Shown here one piece after another: positions 17,631 to 25,709 of a stretch of DNA of 57,296 nt. How positions within the stretch are numbered: the stretch's first letter is position 1; the number at the start of each line of letters is the position of its first letter. Below the pieces are notes generated by a model that saw nothing but the letters and a program-made list of their open reading frames with translations, was not told where the DNA came from and searched no databases. The DNA is from Clostridia bacterium. Lineage in GTDB: Bacteria; Bacillota; Clostridia; Oscillospirales; CAG-272. Both the position numbers and the translations under genes were made by a program. The stretch is taken from contig JAQYLJ010000037.1 of assembly GCA_028720145.1 (NCBI GenBank), forward strand, positions 1-57,296, read 5' to 3'.

Positions 17631-18484
17631 GTGATTTCTCCGTATTTCTTCCGTATCATTTTCCCGACGAATGCCGCCGTGAGATTAATCCCGAGGACGA
17701 GCAGCAAAAGCACGACCGCGGTCGCCGCCGCCTCCTTCGGGTATCCGAAGTTCGCGAAATAGTAGACATCCAGCGCGAGACTGGTCCCGGGACCCGTGAG
17801 CCCGAGCGAGAGGTTCCCCACCACCATACCGATGGTGAGAATCAGCACCGCGCTCTCGGACACCACCCGCCCGACGGCGAGGATGACCGCGGTCACGATC
17901 CCGCCCGACGCGGTGGGGAGCACCACGGCGAAGATGGTCCGCACCTTCCCCGCGCCGAGGGCAAAGGAACCCTCGCGATAGCCGAGCGGTACGGCGCGCA
18001 GGCTCTCCTCGGTATTCCGCACCACGGTCGGCAGAATCATGATGGCGAGCGTAATGCCGCCGCCGAGCATGGTGTACCCCCATCCGAGGGTTACGGCAAA
18101 GACGAGGTAGCCGAAGAGCCCGTAAACGATGGAGGGAATCCCCGCAAGCGTCTCGACCGAGATGCGAATGATTTTTACGATTTTTCCCTCTCCCTGCATA
18201 TACTCGGTTAGGAAGATCGCTGTCGCCACCCCGAGAGGTACCGCAATCAGAATCGAAATAAGAATGAGTTGTAAAGTCCCCATAAACGCAGGGAAAATCG
18301 AGGGATGATCGCTCGAAAACTCACCGAAGAGCAGCTGGAACGACAAACTCCCCGTCCCGCGAATCAGCACAAACAGCACGACCGCGCAAAGGGCGGCGAG
18401 GGTCAGCCCGCAGGCGGCATAGGATACACCTCCGAGGGCGGAATAAAACTTACGGCTCGCACCGATTTTCTTATTCTTTTGCAT
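17627..18484 (-). CDS. pstA: Phosphate ABC transporter permease PstA
   Basis: 285-residue inner-membrane permease with about six helices. The cytoplasmic EAA-type loop ([19 protein letters not shown]) contacts PstB. The segment [20 protein letters not shown] followed by [12 protein letters not shown] is the PstA signature. It overlaps pstC by 14 bases and pstB by four. ATG behind GAGGAGGGGATC. Confidence 0.97.
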   Translation of the reverse strand: MQKNKKIGASRKFYSALGGVSYAACGLTLAALCAVVLFVLIRGTGSLSFQLLFGEFSSDHPSIFPAFMGTLQLILISILIAVPLGVATAIFLTEYMQGEGKIVKIIRISVETLAGIPSIVYGLFGYLVFAVTLGWGYTMLGGGITLAIMILPTVVRNTEESLRAVPLGYREGSFALGAGKVRTIFAVVLPTASGGIVTAVILAVGRVVSESAVLILTIGMVVGNLSLGLTGPGTSLALDVYYFANFGYPKEAAATAVVLLLLVLGINLTAAFVGKMIRKKYGEIT

Positions 18485-19433
18485 CGGTGATCCCCTCCTC
18501 TGCCATTTTGGTGTCCGTAATCGCTTTTTTGTCCTTGCGCGGCGTTTGCTTCTTCTCCCGTCTGCCCTCGCGTATCACATTAAAGACGATATTGATGAGC
18601 AGGGTGAAGACAAACAGCACTACACCCGTCGCGATGAGTGCCTCCGTATGTTCTTCCGAGAGTTCCATCGCACCGAGGGCGATATTCGCCGTCAGGGTAC
18701 GGACACTCTGGAACAGGCTCTTCGGCATATCGGGGCTGTTCCCGATGACCATCACCACCGCCATGGTCTCCCCGAGCGCGCGCCCGGTCGCGAGCACCAC
18801 ACCGGCGAAAATCCCGTTCTTCGCCGCGGGGACGAGGACGCGGAATGTCGTCTGTTCTTTCGTCGCGCCGAGGGCGAGCCCGCCCTCATAGTACCCTGTC
18901 GGGACGGCTTTCAGGGAGTCGAGACTGACGCTGACCACCGTCGGTAAAATCATGATGGAGAGCACGAGCGAGGCGGTGAGAATCCCCGCGCCCACGCCGT
19001 TCGGAGACAGATAATCACGGACGAACGGCACGAAAATCACCATGCCGAACAGACCGTAGATAACCGAGGGAATCCCCGCGAGCAGGTTCACCATATGAGA
19101 GACCGGCGTCACGAGTTTTTTCGGGAACAACCGATAGAGGCAGATGGCGGTCAGAAGTCCGACCGTGACCCCGATGGCAACCGACAAGAGCGTGACGAGA
19201 ATCGTCGCGACAATCATCGGGAGAATGCCGTACTGAGGCGGGTCTGCATACAGGTTCCACTCGGTGCCCCAAAACGAATCCCAATGTCGGAAAATGAACG
19301 GCAACCCGTTCGCAAACAGAAATACCGTGATGGTTAAGAGCGCGAGAACGGAGAAAGATGCGGCGATCGTAAAGACCGCACGCATGACTTTCTCCTTCAC
19401 GGAAACCGACTTTTCAGTTGATTTCATAGGCAT
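18471..19433 (-). CDS. pstC: Phosphate ABC transporter permease PstC
   Basis: 320-residue inner-membrane permease, partner of PstA. About six membrane helices; the first is at residues 17-40. Signature regions NLLAGIPSVIYGLFGMV and LKAVPTGYYEGGLALGATK are present. The C-terminal tail is long, charged and lysine-rich (GRREKKQTPRKDKKAI). It begins six bases after the pstS stop. Confidence 0.96.
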   Translation of the reverse strand: MPMKSTEKSVSVKEKVMRAVFTIAASFSVLALLTITVFLFANGLPFIFRHWDSFWGTEWNLYADPPQYGILPMIVATILVTLLSVAIGVTVGLLTAICLYRLFPKKLVTPVSHMVNLLAGIPSVIYGLFGMVIFVPFVRDYLSPNGVGAGILTASLVLSIMILPTVVSVSLDSLKAVPTGYYEGGLALGATKEQTTFRVLVPAAKNGIFAGVVLATGRALGETMAVVMVIGNSPDMPKSLFQSVRTLTANIALGAMELSEEHTEALIATGVVLFVFTLLINIVFNVIREGRREKKQTPRKDKKAITDTKMAEEGITDAKE

Positions 19434-19439
19434 TCGCTA

Positions 19440-20312
19440 TCAGTTCACCTGATTCCAGACCGTGATCTGCGTGTCACCCGCGTCGCAGTCGTAGATCCGT
19501 TTCAGAGCATCGAGCGAGATATCGTCGAGAGGGTTGTCGAGGTTCACGATGACGGCAATCCCATCGCGCGCCACTTCGGTCGCGACACAGCTCGGCGCAT
19601 CGTCATTCGGCTTTTTCTCTTTGGAAATCATCCCGAACTGGCTCGTGCCGTTCTCGGCGTTTTTGAGACCCGTGCCGCTGCCGCCGCCGGCAACCGTGAC
19701 GGTCACACCGGGTTGCAGTTCCTTAAATTTGGCAGCGAGTTTCTCCATGAGCGGTTGGAGCGAGGTGCTGCCGGAGATGCTGATGGTCCCGGAAAGACCC
19801 GCAATGACCTTGTAATCTTCCGTCGCATCCCGATTGACATATCCCTCTGCCGCGACAATGTCCTGTGCGGTACGGCTCACGAGGAAGTCATAGTAGGCTT
19901 TGCATACCGCGTCTTCCAGAGTTGCCTCGCGATAGACGATGCTGAGCGGACGGGAGATGGCGTAGGTGCCGTTCTTGACCGTCTCGGCGGTCGGGTAGAC
20001 CCCGTTCACTTTCAGGATTTTGACATCCTTCGTGACATACCCGAGACTGTCATACGCGATTGCCTGCGGGTTCCCTGCGACTTCCTGAAGAACCGCCGCG
20101 GTACCGTTCTGAATAATCACGCCGGAAATGTCCTTCTTCTCTTTGAGACCGATAATCTCCATGAATGCCGACTTGGTACCGCTCCCGTCCTCACGGGCAA
20201 CCACGGCGATATTTTTATCCGCCGAGAATTTCGCCCCGCATCCGGTGAAAGTCGCAAGACAGATACTCATCAAAACCACCGCCGCGAAAATAGCCACACA
20301 TATTTTTTTCAT
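19440..20312 (-). CDS. pstS: Circularly permuted phosphate-binding lipoprotein PstS
   Basis: 290-residue lipoprotein (signal peptide with lipobox TFTGC, Cys25) that should capture phosphate outside the membrane for PstCAB. The two halves are in reversed order relative to textbook PstS. Residues 32-160 are the usual C-terminal half (KNIAVVAREDGSGTKSAF, then IIQNGTAAVLQEVAGNPQAI). Residues 174-290 are the usual N-terminal half (GTISISGSTSLQPLMEKL, VAGGGSGTGLK, DGIAVIVN, and the end ITVWNQVN). The phosphate-contacting loops SGSTSLQP, GGGSGTG and REDGSGT are all kept, so binding should be intact. It is the first gene of the pst-pho operon. Start: ATG behind GGAG. Confidence 0.93.
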   Translation of the reverse strand: MKKICVAIFAAVVLMSICLATFTGCGAKFSADKNIAVVAREDGSGTKSAFMEIIGLKEKKDISGVIIQNGTAAVLQEVAGNPQAIAYDSLGYVTKDVKILKVNGVYPTAETVKNGTYAISRPLSIVYREATLEDAVCKAYYDFLVSRTAQDIVAAEGYVNRDATEDYKVIAGLSGTISISGSTSLQPLMEKLAAKFKELQPGVTVTVAGGGSGTGLKNAENGTSQFGMISKEKKPNDDAPSCVATEVARDGIAVIVNLDNPLDDISLDALKRIYDCDAGDTQITVWNQVN

Positions 20313-20393
20313 AGCAATTTCTCCTTTTCGTTATTTCGTTATGTCTTTTGCATCACTGCGCTTCTACTATACCGAAAATAAAAAATGCCGACT

Positions 20394-20431
20394 ATCATAC
20401 CGGGGTCAAATCCATGTAAATTGTATGTAAA
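20394..20431 (-). promoter_or_regulatory. Candidate Pho box and promoter of the pst-pho operon
   Basis: On the minus strand two exact copies of TTTACAT (20431-20425 and 20420-20414) lie 11 bases apart, one helical turn. This is the arrangement PhoB/PhoP proteins bind as tandem dimers in Firmicutes. A -10-like TATGAT follows at 20399-20394 and no good -35 hexamer is present, as expected for an activator-dependent promoter. Confidence 0.65.
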
Positions 20432-20495
20432 GCCGAAAAACGGCAAAAATGCGGTTTCCCGTCGAAAAATGATAAAGAATAGGCATTATAAGAAT

Positions 20496-20530
20496 AAAAC
20501 AAAAAACGAGCGCCCGACGAGTCGGGCGCT
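20496..20530 (-). terminator. Terminator of hpf
   Basis: 10-bp stem AGCGCCCGAC/GTCGGGCGCT with a 2-base spacer, followed on the minus strand by CGTTTTTTGTTTT. Confidence 0.9.
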
Positions 20531-20619
20531 GTCTCTGTTATGTGAGAAAACTGCGAGGGGTTACGAGGTGCGCGGGGTGGTGCGGTGGTTGTTACCCGCA
20601 CAGGTGGACACGGAAAGAG

Positions 20620-21141
20620 TTATTCCTGAATGATGAGTCCGTAGTCTCCGTCCTTGCGGCGGTAGACGACCGCGGGTTTCCCCGTCTCCGCGTCGGTGAA
20701 GGCGTAGAAACTGTGCTCGAGCAGATTCATCTGCAAAATCGCCTCTTCCGCCGCCATGGGTTTGAACGGGAATCTCTTGGTGCGGATGCGGAACGCCTCT
20801 TCCTCCTCATAGTCGTCCTCTGCCTCTGACTCGGAGACAAACGCCTCGGGGCGTACCCGCTTTTGGAGCCGCGTCTTATTCTTCCGTATCTGTCTCTCAA
20901 AAGTCTCCATCGCGCGGTCGAGCGCGGTGCGGAACGTCTCGTTCTCCTCCTCGGAACGGAATACCGTCCCGCCGTAGGTTACCGTTATCTCAATGATTTT
21001 TACCCCCTTACGCGTCTTGCAGGTGACATACGCGACTGTGTCCGGGTCAAAAAACTTATCGAACTTATGCAGCTTCTCTTCGATTTGCGTGACAAGTGTC
21101 TCCCGAACTGTCATTTGCCTGCCCATTACCTGAATGACCAT
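20620..21141 (-). CDS. hpf: Ribosome hibernation promoting factor, long form
   Basis: 173 residues. The N-terminal domain (about 1-100) binds the small subunit near the decoding site; the C-terminal domain (about 120-173, KRFPFKPMAAEEAILQMNLLEHSFYAF) makes the dimer contact that joins two 70S ribosomes into 100S particles in starved cells. This two-domain form is the one usual in Firmicutes. An acidic linker (ESEAEDDYEEEE) joins them. ATG at 21141 behind AAGGAAC. TATAAT at 21219-21214 is the likely -10, with a poor -35. It is a single-gene unit with its own terminator. Confidence 0.95.
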   Translation of the reverse strand: MVIQVMGRQMTVRETLVTQIEEKLHKFDKFFDPDTVAYVTCKTRKGVKIIEITVTYGGTVFRSEEENETFRTALDRAMETFERQIRKNKTRLQKRVRPEAFVSESEAEDDYEEEEAFRIRTKRFPFKPMAAEEAILQMNLLEHSFYAFTDAETGKPAVVYRRKDGDYGLIIQE

Positions 21142-21474
21142 AGTGTTCCTTTCGATCCGACGGATCGTCCTTTCCTTGGCTGTCAGAGCGGGGGTTCTCC
21201 TCTCTGCGATTCTATTATACCATATATTTTGTTAAAAATAAATATATTTTGTTCCATATAAATGAATTTTTATTGAATTTACACAAATTTCGTTTGGATT
21301 TCGCAACGGATAGACGAAAAGAGAGACCCCGCCGAGGGGCGGGGTCGTGTTTTGTTTATCAAAACCTGTAAAAGCAGGCATCAAACTGCGAATCTCCGGG
21401 AACCGTGTCAGCGCATCGCGGGCGCAAAAGCATCAAAGGCGAGCAGCTATGAGCGCATCGAGGGCGTGAACGCG
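21142..21474. other. Intergenic region between dxs and hpf
   Basis: No gene seen. It holds the hpf promoter (-10 TATAAT at 21219-21214, minus strand), a perfect palindrome CGATCCGACGGATCG-type element at 21153-21167 in the hpf leader, a very AT-rich stretch 21220-21300, the dxs terminator at 21325-21346 and a tandem duplication at 21406-21490 that overlaps the dxs end. Confidence 0.6.
21325..21346 (-). terminator. Terminator of the tcdA-dxs operon
   Basis: 9-bp stem GACCCCGCC/GGCGGGGTC with a GAGG loop, followed on the minus strand by TCTCTTTTCG. T-rich sequence also follows on the plus strand. Confidence 0.8.
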
Positions 21475-21490
21475 TCAAAGGGCGAGCAGC
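21406..21490. repeat. Imperfect tandem duplication of the dxs 3' end (42 and 43 bp)
   Basis: Units 21406-21447 and 21448-21490 share AGCGCATCG, GGGCG, CATCAAA/CGTCAAA and GGCGAGCAGC in the same order. The second unit contains the last codons and stop of dxs; the first lies wholly downstream of the stop. Confidence 0.85.
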
Positions 21491-23364
21491 CGTTTCACCG
21501 CCGCGACTGCGTCGGACGAGGAAATCCCGAGGTACGCATAGAGGTCGCACGGGGTCGTGGGGGTCGCGAAGCCGTCGGCAATCGCGAGGGTCTCATACCG
21601 TCCTGTATAGCCCGCCGCGCGGAGCGCGGCATCGAGACGCATCCCCGCACCGCCGACATAAATCCCCTCTTCCAAAAAGACGACGGGGACGCCCGGCGCG
21701 AGTCTCTCCGCGAGATACTGTGCGGGGGCGGTGAAGTCAGTCAGGTCTTCGAGCAAAAGCATCTCGGTGGGAATCCCCTCATCTCCGAGGATTCTCCGCG
21801 CTTCGAGCGCGCGGGGTGCGGCGGCACCGTAGCTGACGAGAACCGCCCGTGCCCCGGAGAAATCCCCCGAGGGACGCATCCCGAATGCGGAAAAGTCCCC
21901 GTCGGGATAGAAGGTGTCCCGCAGTGCCTCGTCTTCGGTATCGTTCGGGAATCGGATGGCGACAGGATGCCGCGCGTCTTTTTTCGCCACGAGCATCGCG
22001 ATGAGACTCCCCTCGGTCATGGGCGAGAGAATCTCCACGCCCGTCATCTCTCCGAGGAAAGAGACATCGTAAATCCCGTGATGGGTGGCACCGTCTCCCG
22101 GCGCGAGCGAGGCGCGGTCGATGATGATATGCACCGGCAGGTGTTGCAGGGCGATATCGTGCACGATCTCGTCATACCCGCGTTGCAGAAAACTGGAATA
22201 AATCACCGCATAGGGGCGCATCCCGCCCGCTGCGAGACCCGCCGAAAAGGTCAGGGCGTGCCCCTCGGCAATCCCGACATCGAAGAGCCGCTCGGGATAT
22301 GCCGCGCCGAAGGGAGCGAGTCCCGTCGAGACCCCGGTCGCGGGGGTGACGGCGCAGACCGCAGGCGACTCCTCCGCCATGTGCAAAAGAGTCTCCCCGA
22401 AGATCTCGTGGAAAGTACGGGTCTTCTTCTCTCCCGCGTAGACACTGTGATATTCGGCGGGGTTCTGCTCCGCGCAGGGGTAGCCCTTCCCTTTCTTCGT
22501 GCGGATATGCACCACGACGCATCTCTTCTTGTCCCGCGCTTCTTCGAGCGCGTTCTTCATCTGCGAATAGTTGTTCCCGTCGTAGGGTCCGAGATAGGTG
22601 AATCCCATCTCCTCAAAATAGTTCGACCGATAGAAAAGCCGACGCACGCGGTTACGAACCCCGCGCACCAGACGGAACAGCGGTTTCCCGACGAGCGGTA
22701 TCTTCAAAAGAAACTTCCCTGTCCCGCGCTTCATTCTCCGATACCCGCGGGCGATGCGGAGCCGTGAAATCAGGCGCGGGAAAGAACCCGTGACGCGGGA
22801 AATCGACATATCGTTCTCGTTGAGAATAATAATCATCGGGTAGTCCCGCCGACAGTTATTGAGCGCCTCGTGTGCAAGACCCCCGGTGAGTGCGCCGTCA
22901 CCGATGACGACGACATTATACCGATCCTGCTCACCCGCGAGGGCATCCGCCGCCGCAAATCCTAAGGCGGCGGAAATCGAGGTCGAGGAATGCCCGACCC
23001 CAAAGGGGTCGAACGGGCTCTCTTCCCTGCGCGGGAATCCCGAGAGTCCCCCCGGCTTCCGCAGTAAATCAAACTGCTCCGCCCGTCCCGTCACGAGTTT
23101 ATGGACATAGCTCTGATGTCCGACATCCCAAATCAGACGGTCGCGGGGGGTATTGAACACCCGATGCAGAGCGAGGGTGAGTTCGACGACGCCGAGGTTC
23201 GACGCGAGGTGCCCGCCCGTGAGGTTCACCTGTGAAATCAGATACGCACGGATCTCCTCCGCCAAGCGAGGCATATCCGCGTCGGGGAGCGCCCGCAAAT
23301 CCTCGACCGTATGAATGGTGGGGAGCAGCGGTTTCTCCTCGTTCGGTTGCTTGCGTTTCGCCAT
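21475..23364 (-). CDS. dxs: 1-deoxy-D-xylulose-5-phosphate synthase
   Basis: 629-residue thiamine-diphosphate enzyme that condenses pyruvate and glyceraldehyde-3-phosphate, the entry step of the MEP isoprenoid pathway and also a source of thiamine precursors. The thiamine-diphosphate site is visible (GDGALTGGLAHEALNN), as are the catalytic glutamate region VGIAEGHALTF and the transketolase-like middle domain. ATG at 23364 behind GAGGAATAACGC. It is the last gene of a long operon and starts three bases after an AraC-type regulator. Confidence 0.97.
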   Translation of the reverse strand: MAKRKQPNEEKPLLPTIHTVEDLRALPDADMPRLAEEIRAYLISQVNLTGGHLASNLGVVELTLALHRVFNTPRDRLIWDVGHQSYVHKLVTGRAEQFDLLRKPGGLSGFPRREESPFDPFGVGHSSTSISAALGFAAADALAGEQDRYNVVVIGDGALTGGLAHEALNNCRRDYPMIIILNENDMSISRVTGSFPRLISRLRIARGYRRMKRGTGKFLLKIPLVGKPLFRLVRGVRNRVRRLFYRSNYFEEMGFTYLGPYDGNNYSQMKNALEEARDKKRCVVVHIRTKKGKGYPCAEQNPAEYHSVYAGEKKTRTFHEIFGETLLHMAEESPAVCAVTPATGVSTGLAPFGAAYPERLFDVGIAEGHALTFSAGLAAGGMRPYAVIYSSFLQRGYDEIVHDIALQHLPVHIIIDRASLAPGDGATHHGIYDVSFLGEMTGVEILSPMTEGSLIAMLVAKKDARHPVAIRFPNDTEDEALRDTFYPDGDFSAFGMRPSGDFSGARAVLVSYGAAAPRALEARRILGDEGIPTEMLLLEDLTDFTAPAQYLAERLAPGVPVVFLEEGIYVGGAGMRLDAALRAAGYTGRYETLAIADGFATPTTPCDLYAYLGISSSDAVAAVKRLLAL

Positions 23365-23367
23365 GCG

Positions 23368-24135
23368 TTATTCCTCTTCACCTGTCACACCGGTCGGGGC
23401 ATGACCGGTCACTTTTTTATACGAACGGAAAAAAGTGGTGTAATCGCGGAATCCGACCAGTGTCGCGCACACCATCGCCCCTGTGCCCTCTTCCATCAGG
23501 CGTTCTGCGGCGAGCACCCGCACAAGGTTAAGATAGGCGTGGGGAGTGAGCCCCGTCTCGCGTCCGAAGGCGCGGCAGAGATAGAATTTACTGACCCCGA
23601 TGGCGAGGCAGAGGGTATCGAGAGAGACCTGCAACGCGTAGTTCTCCCCGAGATAGGCGGCGGCGCGTGCGACCTTTCCCTCGCCTTTTTTGGCGGGAGA
23701 AGATTCGGTCAGATGCAAGAGAAGCTCCAAAAGCATCATGCGGGCAATGAGAGGTGTCCGCTCCCCCGGGTTCTCCGCCTGTGCGGTCGCGCGGGCGGTC
23801 AGCGAACGCACATCGTCGCTCTGCCCTGCGGCGGGATAGACACCTCCTGCACGAACCACCTCTTCAAAAGCGGAGAGGTCGTTCATAAGCTCCTCGGGCG
23901 TGTACTGCCAGACGATGGAGGCTGTCTCGCACGGCTCTGCCGCATAGCAGATATCCGAGGGGGTCAAGAGGACGAGATCGCCCGCCGAAAGACGGTAGGG
24001 AGAGCCCGAGACGGTCATACTCCCCGCACTCGTCATCAAAATCACCTGATAGGACCGCGGGCAGGAAACGCCCGTCGGGAGGTCTCTCTTTTCAAAGCAA
24101 AAAGGATTGCGCACTTCGTCAGTCATGTTGGTCAT
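23368..24135 (-). CDS. AraC-family transcriptional regulator
   Basis: About 255 residues. An N-terminal sensing domain with the cupin-like run GSMTVSGSPYRLSAGDLVLL, then a C-terminal double helix-turn-helix (VSLDTLCLAIGVSKFYLCRAF, then AMVCATLVGFRDYTTFFRSY and FKKxTG-type end SYKKVTGHAP). Two starts are possible: ATG 24135 (GAGG nine bases upstream) or ATG 24126 (AAGGGG ten bases upstream). Either overlaps the upstream surface-protein gene, and dxs follows after three bases. A regulator inside this housekeeping operon is unusual; its targets cannot be told from the sequence. Confidence 0.87.
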   Translation of the reverse strand: MTNMTDEVRNPFCFEKRDLPTGVSCPRSYQVILMTSAGSMTVSGSPYRLSAGDLVLLTPSDICYAAEPCETASIVWQYTPEELMNDLSAFEEVVRAGGVYPAAGQSDDVRSLTARATAQAENPGERTPLIARMMLLELLLHLTESSPAKKGEGKVARAAAYLGENYALQVSLDTLCLAIGVSKFYLCRAFGRETGLTPHAYLNLVRVLAAERLMEEGTGAMVCATLVGFRDYTTFFRSYKKVTGHAPTGVTGEEE

Positions 24136-25708
24136 TCCCCTTTTCCTCTTCGGTCTTTTGTTCGTCGCTCTTCTCCTCGGGGAGCGCGGCAGTCTTCTTT
24201 TTCTTACAGATGCGGGTATAGATATAGTAGACGCCGACTGCCGCGAGCACCGCGAGGAACAGTGCGATGAGCGGCACCGCAAGCGACAGTGCTCTCAGGT
24301 CGTCGGTCTCAATCCCTACTTTAGCGGCGAATCCCGTATACGCATCCAAAACCATCTGTGGCGAGCCGATGGCGACATCCCGCTCGGTCTTTAAGGTGTC
24401 GTCTCTCAGTACGAGGGTCACGAGGTACTGTCCGTAGTCCCCGAGGATTTTCCCCGCGGGGAGAATCAGCAGCTCGGCATCCCCTTTCACCCGGCTCCCG
24501 AAACTGACCGTGTCGGTATCCGCGACGAGCGCAACAAACGCCGCCTTTCGGCAAGTCGCGCGGAGTGTACTCCCTGCACGGAGTGACAGTTTTTCTCCGC
24601 GCGAGCGAAAGAACAGACCCGTTGTATACCCCGTGACCGTGAGATTACAGTCCGAGAAATCCACCGTAGACTGGTTCGCGTACATTCCCGAGTGTTCGAG
24701 CGATGCTTCCGCCGTATTGTAGTCCGCGTGGCAGACGACCAAAAAATCATTCAAGCTCCCGTAGGAGGTATTCGCAATCCCCGCATTCCACGAGGGAATC
24801 AACACCTCGGTTTTAAGCGCCTCATAGTCGGACGCACGCAAGGTGAAATTACATTTCTGTGCGCGGAATGTCGTCCCCCCGATGGGATTCAACAGAATGC
24901 CGCTGTAATAGGTGTTGAGAGAGACGGTGGAATCCCGAAAATCCGCGTCTCCCCCGAGTTGCATCCCGCGGTAGCACCCGGTGACTGCGAGAAAACTGGT
25001 ATCGGTGACCGTGAGTTTCCCGCCCTCGGTAAGAAGAAACAGACGCACATTTTTGGCGTCTACCCAAGCGTTCGTGAGTTGCATGGAACCGCCCGCACGG
25101 AGGAAAATGTCGCACTCCATGAGGTCGACATCGTATTTGACACTCGAATTTCGGATTTCCAGAGTCGTGCCGGCGGAGAATGCGTAGGTGTAACGGAAAG
25201 TCTCCTCCCCGTCTTTCACCGTCACGATGCTGTGCTCCAGAATCGAGATGGAACCCGTCTCCGCCGTGATGCAAGTGGTACCGCCGCTCGCGCCGACAAA
25301 TGAGAGAACCGCCCCACGCACCGTCACATTTCCGCTCGCGAGATAGATGCCGTAGGTGAAGTCCACTGTCCCGGTGATTTCCACCTGCAACCCCTCTCTT
25401 TCGGACCAAAGCGAGTATTTCCCGCCGTCACGCTCGGCGACGACCGCACCGACGATATTCCCGCCTTTCATGGTCAGGGTATTCGTCTCGGGGTCGTACT
25501 TGGAAAGCCCGTCCCCCAAAATATCCTGACAGTTCTCCTCGGTGACCTCGACGCCGCCGAGATAAATCCCGTAGGACACGGGGTCAACGGGCGGGTCCTC
25601 TTCCTCCCCGTCCGCGGCGGACACGCCGATAACAAGGAAAAGAGAGATGAGAACCGCGACAAAGAGATACAAAAGAAAACGTCCGAACGATTTTCCGTTA
25701 ATCTTCAT
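24119..25708 (-). CDS. Secreted membrane-anchored protein, beta-solenoid-like
   Basis: 529 residues, function unknown. Signal peptide at residues 1-31 (LLYLFVAVLISLFLVIGVSA). A long extracellular part of short beta repeats rich in T, S, N and G (VTVRGAVLSFVG, ISILEHSIVTVKDG, LTVTDTSFLAVTG) suggests a beta-helix. A single membrane helix lies at about 473-499 (LSLAVPLIALFLAVLAAVGV) and a lysine-rich cytoplasmic tail ends EEEKGNDQHD. The start ATG at 25708 comes one base after the tgt stop, with GAGGG inside the tgt end, so translation is coupled. Possibly a surface carbohydrate-binding or adhesive protein; that is only a guess. Confidence 0.75.
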   Translation of the reverse strand: MKINGKSFGRFLLYLFVAVLISLFLVIGVSAADGEEEDPPVDPVSYGIYLGGVEVTEENCQDILGDGLSKYDPETNTLTMKGGNIVGAVVAERDGGKYSLWSEREGLQVEITGTVDFTYGIYLASGNVTVRGAVLSFVGASGGTTCITAETGSISILEHSIVTVKDGEETFRYTYAFSAGTTLEIRNSSVKYDVDLMECDIFLRAGGSMQLTNAWVDAKNVRLFLLTEGGKLTVTDTSFLAVTGCYRGMQLGGDADFRDSTVSLNTYYSGILLNPIGGTTFRAQKCNFTLRASDYEALKTEVLIPSWNAGIANTSYGSLNDFLVVCHADYNTAEASLEHSGMYANQSTVDFSDCNLTVTGYTTGLFFRSRGEKLSLRAGSTLRATCRKAAFVALVADTDTVSFGSRVKGDAELLILPAGKILGDYGQYLVTLVLRDDTLKTERDVAIGSPQMVLDAYTGFAAKVGIETDDLRALSLAVPLIALFLAVLAAVGVYYIYTRICKKKKTAALPEEKSDEQKTEEEKGNDQHD

Positions 25709-25709
25709 A

